Assembly (NCBI RefSeq): GCF_000714935.1 | Contig: NZ_JMIR01000014.1 | Coordinates: 33,083-97,082 of the forward strand | Direction of reading: 5' to 3' | DNA: 64,000 nt | Source of the DNA: Tumebacillus flagellatus | Lineage (GTDB): Bacteria; Bacillota; Bacilli; Tumebacillales; Tumebacillaceae | Shown: positions 28,593-37,012 of the stretch, piece after piece | Layout: each line of letters begins with the position of its first letter | How positions within the stretch are numbered: position 1 is the stretch's first letter | The notes under the pieces: model-generated | The model's input: only the letters and a program-made list of their open reading frames with translations | The model's database searches: none | Told to the model about the DNA's origin: nothing | Program-made: the position numbers and the translations under genes

Positions 28593-29396
28593 GTGTTTGC
28601 CGTGATTCCGGCCCGCAATGAAGCGTCCCGCATCGCGTCGGCCGTCCGCAACGTGCGCCTCGCCGGCGCCCGCCAGATCGTCGTGGTGGTCAACGGATGT
28701 CACGATGGCACGAGAGAGGTCGTCAAAGGACTGCAAGGCGACGATCTGACGGTCATCACCTTTCGCGAGGCGCTTGGCGTCGACATTCCGCGCGCAATCG
28801 GGGCGGCGTATGCGTACTCCCGCGGGGCCGAGCGGGTGTTGTTTTACGACGGCGATCTGATCGGGCATCACCGCGACGAGTTGGCGAAACTGGTGGAATC
28901 GGCGCAGAAATTCAACGTCGACCTCGCCCTGACCGACACGTACGGCACGGTGCACGACGCCGCCGACGCCCGCGACACGCTGATTCGGCTGCGCTATGAT
29001 CTCAACCTCAAACTCGGCCTTGCCGGACGTCTCGGGCTCAGCAACCCCGCGCACGGACCGCACGTCGTCTCGCGGCGGCTGCTGCGGGACGTGCCGCTGT
29101 CGTCCTTGGGCAAACCGCCGTTGCTCTTGGCGGAAGCGGCCCGACTCGGGCTTCGCATCGACACGCTCGCCCGCATCCCGCACGCGCGCCTCGGCTCCGC
29201 GCACAAAGGGCCGACGCATTACGAACGAATCCGCGAGACGATCATCGGAGATCTGCTGGAAGCGCTGTGTCTCGTGCAAGGGCGCAAATCCGTCCGGGAG
29301 TACCGCGGACTGGTGTTCGACGGCTACAACTCCGAGCGCCGGTTTGACCTGCTCTACCGATTCGCCGCCGCTCTGAACAACAAGAAAACCGACTGA
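28593..29396 (+). CDS. Family 2-like glycosyltransferase
   Basis: 267 residues with a GT-A fold: the nucleotide-sugar strand FAVIPARNEASRIASAVRNV, VVVNGCHDGT and a DGD metal site in VLFYDGDLIGHH. GTG start with AGAGGAGGTGAT directly before it. No membrane helix. Divergent from yabG. The substrate is unknown; a role in spore or envelope polysaccharide is only suggested by place. Confidence 0.82.
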   Translation: MFAVIPARNEASRIASAVRNVRLAGARQIVVVVNGCHDGTREVVKGLQGDDLTVITFREALGVDIPRAIGAAYAYSRGAERVLFYDGDLIGHHRDELAKLVESAQKFNVDLALTDTYGTVHDAADARDTLIRLRYDLNLKLGLAGRLGLSNPAHGPHVVSRRLLRDVPLSSLGKPPLLLAEAARLGLRIDTLARIPHARLGSAHKGPTHYERIRETIIGDLLEALCLVQGRKSVREYRGLVFDGYNSERRFDLLYRFAAALNNKKTD

Positions 29397-29419
29397 GCTT
29401 CGTGCTGAGTCGGTTTTTT
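29385..29419 (+). terminator. Terminator after the glycosyltransferase gene
   Basis: AAAACCGACT / AGTCGGTTTTTT with a 13-base loop, overlapping the last codons. Confidence 0.85.
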
Positions 29420-29446
29420 CTCGTCATGAAACAGAAAACCCCGCCC

Positions 29447-30382
29447 TCACGAGCGGAGTCTCTCTTGAAAAGATTGAACGATATTTGCCAACAGAGTTTT
29501 CAAATCCCCCTTGGCGCGGTATCCCGCAAACAGCGAGTACCCCCAAGCGGTCCCCTTCTCCATGCCGGGGACGTTGCGGAACACATCGGCGGCGTCGAGC
29601 TTGTGGTTCGCCGCCAACTCTTGGCGAATGTACATGCGGATCTCCACTTCCTCGCCCCGCGTGTAGCCGACCACCGACACGTCGGCGCCCAAGTCAAACA
29701 GCGCCCGCGCGGCAAACGTCGGGATGTTCTCGCAAATCGTCGCCACCAACACATGGTAGCCGCCGATCTCGTGCTGCTCGGCGTTGATCGCCGCTTGGCA
29801 GATCGCCCCGCGGTCGCGGCGTTCGTCGGTCATGTAGAGTCGCTGAATCGCTTCATACGTCAGACCCGTCGCGTCTAAAATTTCACCAAACGAGCGGAAC
29901 GCTTCGGCGTCGCCCTTATGGAAGTTGATCGTATCGGTCATGATCCCCGCCGCCAGCGCCAGCCCTGTCTTGCGGTCGAGCTTCACCCCGAGTTCCTTCA
30001 GCAGCCGATACACCAACTGGCAGGTCGACGAAACGGGGTCGTACAGACCGCCGAGCGCCAACTTCTGCAAGTCGTTCTCCGGATGGTGATCCACAAACCA
30101 AAACTTCGTCGGAAGCGATTCCCGCAGTTGCACGGGAGACGCGGCGTCCACGACCACGACATGTTGGTACGAAGCGGTGTCCGGGGCGATGATGACGCTC
30201 AACTCCAACTCTTCGATCAAACGGTAGGTATGCGTCGCCACCGCCTGCGGAACGCCGACGTCTCCCCCGATGTACCGGGCGAGCGCGTACGCCGCTCCGA
30301 TCGCATCGCTGTCTGCTTGGTCATGGCAAAGCAACAACGTGCGTTCACCCTTCAATTTCGCGATCGTCTCAGAAAACTTCAT
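29447..30382 (-). CDS. DHH-family phosphoesterase (NrnA/RecJ-like)
   Basis: 311 residues. Metal-ligand motifs in order: LCHDQADSDAIG (residues 18-29), VVVDA (about 74-78), FVDHHPEN (about 95-102) and AGIMTDT; a C-terminal DHHA1-like part follows. Members hydrolyse short oligoribonucleotides, pAp or cyclic dinucleotide products; the exact substrate cannot be assigned. The C-terminal RNA-gripping GGGH motif of NrnA is not evident. Confidence 0.85.
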   Translation of the reverse strand: MKFSETIAKLKGERTLLLCHDQADSDAIGAAYALARYIGGDVGVPQAVATHTYRLIEELELSVIIAPDTASYQHVVVVDAASPVQLRESLPTKFWFVDHHPENDLQKLALGGLYDPVSSTCQLVYRLLKELGVKLDRKTGLALAAGIMTDTINFHKGDAEAFRSFGEILDATGLTYEAIQRLYMTDERRDRGAICQAAINAEQHEIGGYHVLVATICENIPTFAARALFDLGADVSVVGYTRGEEVEIRMYIRQELAANHKLDAADVFRNVPGMEKGTAWGYSLFAGYRAKGDLKTLLANIVQSFQERLRS

Positions 30383-30545
30383 GAAACCGTTGCACCATCC
30401 TATACGTTCAAATGCCGAATCCTTTAGGTATAATTTCTTATTATATAGGATATGAGTCCACTAGCAAATGCGTTCTTCTTGTCTTACCTCTTATCCTTGC
30501 CGAAAAAGCCCCCCCGGATTCAGAAAAAAGCGCCGCACGACGTGC

Positions 30546-30577
30546 AAAAAAACCACCCAACACGCGGGGTTGGGTGG
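30546..30577 (-). terminator. Terminator after the secreted lipase gene
   Basis: CCACCCAAC / GTTGGGTGG with a 7-base loop and seven Ts on the minus strand. Confidence 0.87.
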
Positions 30578-30609
30578 CCTTCGAAGATACAGCTCGTCCA
30601 AACAAAGAA

Positions 30610-32220
30610 CTAGTTCAGTTCGTTTTTGTCGTCGAGAACTGCGAAGTTGTAGTTGACGGAACGGGTGAATTCTTCGCCCTTCGCGTTCACCGCGGTGACG
30701 TCCATCGAGACGTTGTAGACGCCCGATTCGGTCGGAGTCGCGATCGCAGCGGTCACTTTGCCGTTTGCGTCGGTGTTCGTCTGCACGTCTTGCACCACGT
30801 TGGACTTGCCTTTTTTGTTCGCTTTGACGACTTTTGCGTTCTTGACTTTGCCGGTCGCTTTCGCGCCGTCGAGTTCCACGTTGAAGGCGACGTCCTTCTC
30901 CGCCTTCGTGACAACTTTCTTGGACGCGTTGAGTTTCGCTTTGGAGCCTCCGTCGATCGTTGCGACCATGAAGTACGCATCGAGGTCGCCCTTCGCTTGC
31001 AGGGTCCAGGTGCCTTTCTCCGGCTTGTCGATGGAGAAGACGTTGTGGACAGCCGTGTCAAACATCACCGAATCGTCGGTGCCTTGCTTCTTGCTTTGTG
31101 CTTTGTAGACTTTGCCGGACGGAGACACCAGTTGGACATCGGTTGCGGTCGAGGAGGTCATCACGTCCACGTTCGCGCCGTTGATCCCGCTCTCCAATTG
31201 GAAGGAATCGGACACGAGGCCGTTGATCGCGCCGCCGCGCATGATGTTGTTCGACGATTCGTCGATCGAGGTCGAGCCTTCCAGGCCGGTTTTGTTCGCC
31301 GAAGCGGTCAGGCCCGCTGCCGGAATCGCCGCGTACGACGTGGTGGTCAGACGCGGACGAACTTGCCACCAGGTTTTCGATGCGTAGTGCATCTTGGTGT
31401 GCGAGAGACGTTCCGAGCCGTTGTCGGTGAAACCGTTGTAGCCGTTCGGGAGGCCGAACGCGGAGTAGATCGCAACCGCGCCGTCGTCTTCGCCCGGCAG
31501 GAACGCGCGGGAGTAATAGCTCGACGAGAAAATTCCGTCATCTCCGGTGCCGCCCGACATATACGTACGGGTGTAGTTGTTTTCCGCACGACCGTCCGTT
31601 TGGGCGCGGTAGTTCGCCATCCACGACGTTTGCAGGGAGTAGACCGCATCGTCCTTCTGGCCCATGATCGAAGCGAGCCAAGAGGTCCAAGTGCTGTACG
31701 CCATGTCCGCGAGCTCCGAGCCTTTGTTCGGGGTGGAGAGTTGGTGCACGAGGTTTACGTACGGATACGCGCCGTAGTAAACGAGTGCGGTTTGCGTGTC
31801 GATACCGCCCTTGGAGTGGCAGATGATGTTGATTTTCGGCACGCCGTAGTAGTTCGCTACTTTCTTGATGACATCGGCGAGTACCGGACCGTTCGTCCAC
31901 GGGTTGCCGCCGTTGCCGTCCGCGTCGCGCAATTGAACGAAAGCGGTACGGTAGCCGGCGTTGTACGCCGCGTCATAATACGCATCGGTCGCCGTCCAGG
32001 TGGTGTAGTCAGAGTGCAAACCTTGCACGAAGAGGATAACCGGTTTCGAGTAGTCTACGTTGCTTGGAATTGCGCCGGTATACCAGTCACCGAAATTCGC
32101 CGTCGCGTTGTCGTTGTGCAGGGTCGGAGCCGGCGCTGCCGCGTGAGCTGCTTGCGGAAGGTTGAGAGCCGCGCCGAGAAGCAGAGCTGCGGTCGCCAAT
32201 TTTACGAATCGTTTCGCCAT
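30610..32220 (-). CDS. Secreted lipase/esterase with C-terminal beta-rich domains
   Basis: 536 residues. Signal peptide ends near AAHAA. The alpha/beta-hydrolase domain (about 35-300) has VILFVQGLHSDYTTW and the nucleophile in NIICHSKGGIDTQ, with acid and His candidates in LPGEDDGAVAIYS and RLSHTKMHY. The last 220 residues look like two Ig-like or pre-peptidase-type domains (VQLVSPSGKVY, YNVSMDVTAVNAKG). ATG at 32220 preferred; the GGAGGC around 32235 is its ribosome site. Exported enzyme for lipids or esters. Confidence 0.85.
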   Translation of the reverse strand: MAKRFVKLATAALLLGAALNLPQAAHAAAPAPTLHNDNATANFGDWYTGAIPSNVDYSKPVILFVQGLHSDYTTWTATDAYYDAAYNAGYRTAFVQLRDADGNGGNPWTNGPVLADVIKKVANYYGVPKINIICHSKGGIDTQTALVYYGAYPYVNLVHQLSTPNKGSELADMAYSTWTSWLASIMGQKDDAVYSLQTSWMANYRAQTDGRAENNYTRTYMSGGTGDDGIFSSSYYSRAFLPGEDDGAVAIYSAFGLPNGYNGFTDNGSERLSHTKMHYASKTWWQVRPRLTTTSYAAIPAAGLTASANKTGLEGSTSIDESSNNIMRGGAINGLVSDSFQLESGINGANVDVMTSSTATDVQLVSPSGKVYKAQSKKQGTDDSVMFDTAVHNVFSIDKPEKGTWTLQAKGDLDAYFMVATIDGGSKAKLNASKKVVTKAEKDVAFNVELDGAKATGKVKNAKVVKANKKGKSNVVQDVQTNTDANGKVTAAIATPTESGVYNVSMDVTAVNAKGEEFTRSVNYNFAVLDDKNELN

Positions 32221-32462
32221 TTTGAACGCCTCCATGAGTTTTATTTTTGAAATGTGACTGACATGGCTCTATTTTACCAGAAAAACCTGAATGGTAAGAA
32301 TATATTTTAATAATACCATGTAAATTTTTACGAAACTGACTGGTCGGTACAAATTAAAGTCCTGCTGGATACGGAGACGATCTCCAATTATAATAAGAAG
32401 AAATAGAGAGAAATAAATCATCAGAATATTCACAATAAGTAACAATGGGGGATTCAATCGCG

Positions 32463-33941
32463 ATGAAAAACGTCAGGCAGGCACTTGCACTGGCTGCTAT
32501 GGCCACGGGAATGACTCTTACAGGCTGCCACACACCTCAAACGGTCACGGAGACGGCCGCTTCCACGGCCCCTCAAGCGCAAAAGTCCACCGACGTCACG
32601 GTCACGGCGGTCGCGCCGCAAGACGAAGACGCTTGGCTGTTCCGCAAGCGCCTTGCCAAAGCTGAAGTGCCGGATGCGGTGAAAGCCGCGCTGCAAGCAG
32701 GGAAACCGGCCGATGCCAAGTTGATCCGCAAATTTCCGTATCCGTACCGCTCGATGGTGGCGATCTCGTCGGACATCGACGACACGACGCCGGAGGAGTT
32801 TGCGGAGTACCACCGCTTTTTAAATACCAAGGAAGAGACGCCGCACGGCAGGGGCTTGGGGCTGGATGTGGGGGATTCGTTCTGGATGTACATGGCGAAC
32901 GACCAGGGCGGCAAAACCGACCAGTCGGGACACGGCTTGGACGGCGTTCTGACGTACTTCCAAGGCACCGACCCGACCAAGAAAAACTTCGCTCAAGCGA
33001 TCAAGCACTACTGGAAAGCCGGATGGTTGGACTCCATGCACACGTTCGGCGATTTCTCCCGCAAAAACCACGGCGACGCGGTGTTCAAGCGCGACTATGC
33101 GGTCAAAGCGTGGGAAGCGCTGCAGGCGGACGACATCCGGCTCGACGTCTGGATCAATCACGGCAACGAAGCGAACGTGGACGCGTTCGGCGCGTACGAC
33201 CCGCACCGCTTCTCCGCGTATCAGTCCGGAGACGACCCGAAATCCCCGAATTACCACACCGACCTCACCGTCAAAAACGGCGTGCACTTCGTCTGGGACT
33301 CGGTCGGCGAATCGACGGTCGGCTGGGACTCTCCGCTGTTTGAGATCAAATTGCGCGACGGGCAGAAAGTCTGGGGCTTCCACCGCGACACGCAAGACCG
33401 CGCCGCCAACGGTTCCATCGACTGGAATTGGGTGCCGCGGGAAATTCACCGCCAGATCAACCAGGGCAACTTGGATTCGCTGGTGGATCACCAGCAATAC
33501 GCGATCTTCGCGCAGCATCTGGGCGGCTACAACATCGGATTCCCGTTTGACGAGCGCGGCTTGGCGTCGTTGCGCTTGCTGGCACAGTACCAAGATGACG
33601 GCAAAGTGCTCGTCGCCCGCACGTCGCGCCTCCTGCACTACGAAGTCGCCCGCAAGTACGTGCAGGTCGCCCAAACGGACTTCGACGGCGAGACGTGGTT
33701 GAACGTGACCGGCATCGCCGATCCGCTGTTCGGCCCGCAGCCGCTGACGATCGACGCGGTGCGCGGACTGACGTTCTACGTGAAGAACCCGTCCAAAACC
33801 CACCTCCTCCTCAACCTGAAACCGATCAAACCGGAGGACTACCAGTTCAACGCGGCCGATGCGACGGGACAGGAGAGCATCGAGTTTAAGTGGTTCAAAC
33901 CGGACTACACGGACTACACGTTGACTTCGACCGATCAATAG
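32463..33941 (+). CDS. Lipoprotein of unknown function with acidic SSDIDD motif
   Basis: 492 residues. A lipoprotein signal ends LTLTGC. The mature part contains VAISSDIDDTTPEEF, DSMHTFGDFS, WINHGNEANVDAFGAYD and NVTGIADPLFG. The early Asp cluster plus later His residues resemble the layout of NodB-type deacetylases and other (beta/alpha)7 carbohydrate enzymes, but I cannot assign a family. ATG at 32463 chosen over 32445 because GGGG precedes it. Monocistronic, with its own terminator. Confidence 0.7.
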   Translation: MKNVRQALALAAMATGMTLTGCHTPQTVTETAASTAPQAQKSTDVTVTAVAPQDEDAWLFRKRLAKAEVPDAVKAALQAGKPADAKLIRKFPYPYRSMVAISSDIDDTTPEEFAEYHRFLNTKEETPHGRGLGLDVGDSFWMYMANDQGGKTDQSGHGLDGVLTYFQGTDPTKKNFAQAIKHYWKAGWLDSMHTFGDFSRKNHGDAVFKRDYAVKAWEALQADDIRLDVWINHGNEANVDAFGAYDPHRFSAYQSGDDPKSPNYHTDLTVKNGVHFVWDSVGESTVGWDSPLFEIKLRDGQKVWGFHRDTQDRAANGSIDWNWVPREIHRQINQGNLDSLVDHQQYAIFAQHLGGYNIGFPFDERGLASLRLLAQYQDDGKVLVARTSRLLHYEVARKYVQVAQTDFDGETWLNVTGIADPLFGPQPLTIDAVRGLTFYVKNPSKTHLLLNLKPIKPEDYQFNAADATGQESIEFKWFKPDYTDYTLTSTDQ

Positions 33942-33981
33942 AAAAAAGAACCCGGCCCGCTTGGGTCAGGTTCTTTTTTTT
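33942..33981 (+). terminator. Terminator after the lipoprotein gene
   Basis: AAAAAGAACC / GGTTCTTTTTT with GC-rich internal pairing; begins at the stop codon and is bidirectional. Confidence 0.82.
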
Positions 33982-34009
33982 GCTTACAGCCAGCCTGCGT
34001 CTTGCGTTT

Positions 34010-34687
34010 TTACTTGAACAGTTTGCGGAAAAACGCCAGCGCCGCTTCTGTGCAGACGTTCTCCAGATGGGCAAAGAGATGCGCTTTCGCTTCTTCGCGG
34101 GAGAGCGCGAGCGGTGCAGCGCCGTGCTGTTCCAGCCAGCGGTCGGCGAGTTCGTAGCAGGTGGAGTTCCAGCCGCTCTTCAGCCCTTGGTCGTTCAAGC
34201 GGCGTTCGTCGATCCCGGCGATGACGAGGTCGCCCGTCTCTTGGAGTTCGATCAGGGCTTTGTCGTAGTCGTTTTTGGAGTCTTTGTCCTGCATGCCGAC
34301 GGCAACGCGCAGGGCTTTCGTGTCGATGCCGCCGTTGTCACGGACCGCTTCGTAGATGCGCTTCGCCGCGTGCGACAGCTGGCCGTCTTCGTAGCGGGCG
34401 TCCACCTCCCACTCATCGCGGAGCACCGCTTGCAAGTACGGGTACAAGTCCCGCGAGACGAGGATCGGTTTTTTCTTGAAAAAACGGCCGTATGCCGCGA
34501 CGCCCTCGCCCGCCGCGCGGTCCCGCCACAGCCACGGGTCGGTGTCGCTTCCGGTGTGCCACGCTTCCTTGCGCGTGACTCCTTCGAGTGACGGATATTC
34601 CGGGATAAAAGAAGACAGCGGCAAGATGCCGATCTCGCGAATCATGTCTTGCACCTGCTCATATGTATCTACAACAGTCGCCAACAA
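34010..34687 (-). CDS. AlkZ-related protein
   Basis: 225 residues. The segment EAWHTGSDTDPWLWRDRA and AAYGRFFKKKPILVSRDLYP is characteristic of a Bacillales family annotated as related to the DNA glycosylase AlkZ (YcaQ). Whether it excises bases is unproven. TTG at 34687 chosen, 6 bases after AGAGGAGGT. Confidence 0.75.
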   Translation of the reverse strand: MLATVVDTYEQVQDMIREIGILPLSSFIPEYPSLEGVTRKEAWHTGSDTDPWLWRDRAAGEGVAAYGRFFKKKPILVSRDLYPYLQAVLRDEWEVDARYEDGQLSHAAKRIYEAVRDNGGIDTKALRVAVGMQDKDSKNDYDKALIELQETGDLVIAGIDERRLNDQGLKSGWNSTCYELADRWLEQHGAAPLALSREEAKAHLFAHLENVCTEAALAFFRKLFK

Positions 34688-34752
34688 AGCAGTACCTCCT
34701 CTTGAATACAAAACCAATTCTTAACATTCAGTATAGACAAAAAGCGCACAAC

Positions 34753-34773
34753 AAAAAAGCACCCGGCGGGTGC
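34753..34773 (-). terminator. Terminator after the YkuK-type gene
   Basis: GCACCC-ggc-GGGTGC with six Ts on the minus strand. Confidence 0.75.
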
Positions 34774-34777
34774 TCTT

Positions 34778-35263
34778 TTAGACGCGCGTGTAACGGTCGG
34801 CTACTTTGGAAGCGACGAAGGAATCCGGTTTGATTTTGGCTGCGTAGCCGCTGCCTTCGACCCAGCCGATCAGCTCTTTGATCAGCGCTTGCGTCGCGCC
34901 GTTTTGTCCGACGTCGAGATGGACTTCAAGGTTGCGCTTCTGTTCGCGCTTCAGCAACGCGAGCTGTTCGCGCAGTTCGCCGCAGACGAGGAGGGACAGC
35001 GACGCTTCGGTGAAGATGCGCTGGCGCATGTTTTGGATCATCGGACGGCTGCGGCGGTGGAAATAGTACCGCGCTCCTTTGCCGATGCGGTGTACGATGA
35101 TCGCCGTCACGAACGTCGTTCGGTGGCGCGATTCTTTGTTTTGCGAGTCGGAGCCGATGATGATGCGATAGTCGCTCTCCGGCGCTTCGCCGATGTACTC
35201 CAACATGTCCTGCACAACGAGAGGGAGCGAGAGTTTGCCTCGGGTTGGGTTGACAAAGTCCAT
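34778..35263 (-). CDS. YkuK/DUF458-family RNase H-like protein
   Basis: 161 residues. The IIIGSDSQNK strand with its Asp, and LEVHLDVGQNGATQALIKELIGWV, match the YkuK family, which has an RNase H-like fold; biological substrate unknown. ATG at 35263 follows AAGGGCGGTG. Directly downstream of the class 3 lipase gene, same strand. Confidence 0.82.
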   Translation of the reverse strand: MDFVNPTRGKLSLPLVVQDMLEYIGEAPESDYRIIIGSDSQNKESRHRTTFVTAIIVHRIGKGARYYFHRRSRPMIQNMRQRIFTEASLSLLVCGELREQLALLKREQKRNLEVHLDVGQNGATQALIKELIGWVEGSGYAAKIKPDSFVASKVADRYTRV

Positions 35264-35321
35264 GAGATCACCGCCCTTATACCTGTAGTGTATTCGGACG
35301 GTGCTGGAATCATGTAGGTTG

Positions 35322-36134
35322 TCAGCTCTTTTGGGCGGCAAGCAAGGCGTCTGCCGTGTCGCGCATCAAGCCGGGTTTGTCTTCGAAGCGGACGTGGTCG
35401 ACATGCGCTTGGTTGAGTGACCCGTCCGGCAGCGCGTCGGCGTTGAAGTTGAGGATGGCGTGGTAGGCGAGTTTAAGGATCGGGTCCATTTTCTCCGGCG
35501 TATCGCCGAGTTCGTCGCCGTTTAGCACCACCACTTGCCCCGCGTGTTTGAGCAGGTGGTTGTTGCCGATGAAGATGTCGCCCGCCTGTACATAGTTGGT
35601 GATCAGATGGTCGTAATCGCCGCGCAAAAACTTCATGTGCTGCTCAAACGTCGCTGCGTGCAATGCGCCCGGCGCGTTGAAGGTAAGCGTTTGGATGTCG
35701 TTTGCCATTGCGGCTTTTTGCGCGAGACCGCCGCCGAGGGAGTGGCCGGTGATCGTGAGGTGCGCGTCTTTGAATTGCGCGGAGACGGTTTGGTAGAGGG
35801 CGAGCGCGTCTTCCATCTGCGGGTTGATCAGCTCGGTGAGGTGCGACGCAAACGCGGCGTCGGCGAGGAAATCGCCGATTTTGTCCAGCACGGTTCCGCG
35901 ATACGCCACGACGACCTCCTGCCCTTTTTGAAACGCCGCGCCAAAAAAGCCGGAGACCGATCGATCCATCGTCGCGACGAGCACCCAGTCGCCCACCACA
36001 CTCACGTCGACGCCGTCGCGCCATAGAGGGATGCTCGACTGAAGCGCGGTGATCGTATGTCCGTTCGGCAAGTCTTTGAGGTTGGCGGTGTAGACGAAAT
36101 TGCTCAACTGCGCGTATTCGAGAAACGTTGCCAC
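35322..36134 (-). CDS. Class 3 lipase family protein
   Basis: 270 residues, cytosolic by sequence (no signal). The nucleophile elbow is LTITGHSLGGGLAQKAA; VVVAYRGT forms the oxyanion strand, and the catalytic Asp/His would follow near GDIFIG and LLKHAGQ. GTG at 36134 chosen because AGGAGTG is 7 bases upstream. Probably cotranscribed with the YkuK-type gene. Confidence 0.83.
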   Translation of the reverse strand: MATFLEYAQLSNFVYTANLKDLPNGHTITALQSSIPLWRDGVDVSVVGDWVLVATMDRSVSGFFGAAFQKGQEVVVAYRGTVLDKIGDFLADAAFASHLTELINPQMEDALALYQTVSAQFKDAHLTITGHSLGGGLAQKAAMANDIQTLTFNAPGALHAATFEQHMKFLRGDYDHLITNYVQAGDIFIGNNHLLKHAGQVVVLNGDELGDTPEKMDPILKLAYHAILNFNADALPDGSLNQAHVDHVRFEDKPGLMRDTADALLAAQKS

Positions 36135-36182
36135 AGTGATCACTCCTGTTTTTTCAATGAGACTTATGACTTTATTATAAGC

Positions 36183-36218
36183 AAAAAGCCGACCCGCTGG
36201 AGTGGGATCGGCTTTTTT
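36183..36218 (-). terminator. Bidirectional terminator after the HNH gene
   Basis: AAAAAGCCGA / TCGGCTTTTTT around a 15-base partly paired loop. It closes the ATPase-HNH operon and overlaps its stop codon. Confidence 0.83.
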
Positions 36219-37012
36219 CATATACCGATGATAATTGAAAAGCACGCCTGATGAGCCTCTTCGAACTTACTCTCCATAGAGGTTGTCCAAGCCCCATGTT
36301 GTTGCAACGTTTCTCTTATTTCTTGAAAAGGCTGATCATGAAGTAGAACCGTGGCGTACACAGCTGAGAAAGCCGATACACTCGTTGTTTTGAGGAGCAA
36401 ACCATTGGTTTGACGTTGGATTTTTTCCCGAAACCCTGGGTTCGTGACAAGTTCCGATACCCGCGCCCTGAGTTCCTCTTGAATATCCTGTACTGTTTGT
36501 CTCATCTCGTCCACGTTGCGTTTGCGTTTTCGAAGCATTCGCTCTGCATCGTTCAACTTCAAAACCTTCACTGTTTGGATACCCAACTCATTGATTCCTT
36601 TGATTTCATACGTTTGATTCGCATATTGGAAGTGTTGATTTGGCCTTAACTTAGAGGGATCTAGAATAGGATTCTCTTTCACATCATGGTTTCCCTTACC
36701 AGATCTCGAATTACATTTTTTGCACGAAGGAAGGAGGTTTTTCCATGATACCACAGCAGTGGGATACCGCTCTTTCGGATAAAAATGGTCCGGTTCCATC
36801 ATGTTTCCGCCGCTATCAAGTTTATCTTCACAGTACGCACACTTTTCATGAGACATTTGATTGAGGGATTTTTTCAAGTCTTTAAAATCTGCATATTTCC
36901 AGACCGACTTTTCCTTTCCCTCCTGACGGCTTTTTATAAAGATCTTGATCAGTTCACGTTTTCTCTTCTTGGTAAGCCTGTAGGGAGAGACAGGTCTATT
37001 CAAATAAATCAT
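36218..37012 (-). CDS. HNH endonuclease, PtuB-like (TIGR02646 type)
   Basis: 264 residues. Zinc/HNH core: CAYC (Cys58, Cys61), EPDHFYPK (His76), WKNLLPSCKKCN (Asn92, Cys97, Cys100) and GKGNH (His109). This arrangement is that of nucleases linked to AAA ATPases in Septu and some retron defence systems. Its ATG at 37012 lies inside the last 17 bases of the ATPase gene, so synthesis is coupled. Base composition is clearly more AT-rich than the flanking core genes. Expected to cut nucleic acid when the ATPase senses phage. Confidence 0.85.
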   Translation of the reverse strand: MIYLNRPVSPYRLTKKRKRELIKIFIKSRQEGKEKSVWKYADFKDLKKSLNQMSHEKCAYCEDKLDSGGNMMEPDHFYPKERYPTAVVSWKNLLPSCKKCNSRSGKGNHDVKENPILDPSKLRPNQHFQYANQTYEIKGINELGIQTVKVLKLNDAERMLRKRKRNVDEMRQTVQDIQEELRARVSELVTNPGFREKIQRQTNGLLLKTTSVSAFSAVYATVLLHDQPFQEIRETLQQHGAWTTSMESKFEEAHQACFSIIIGI

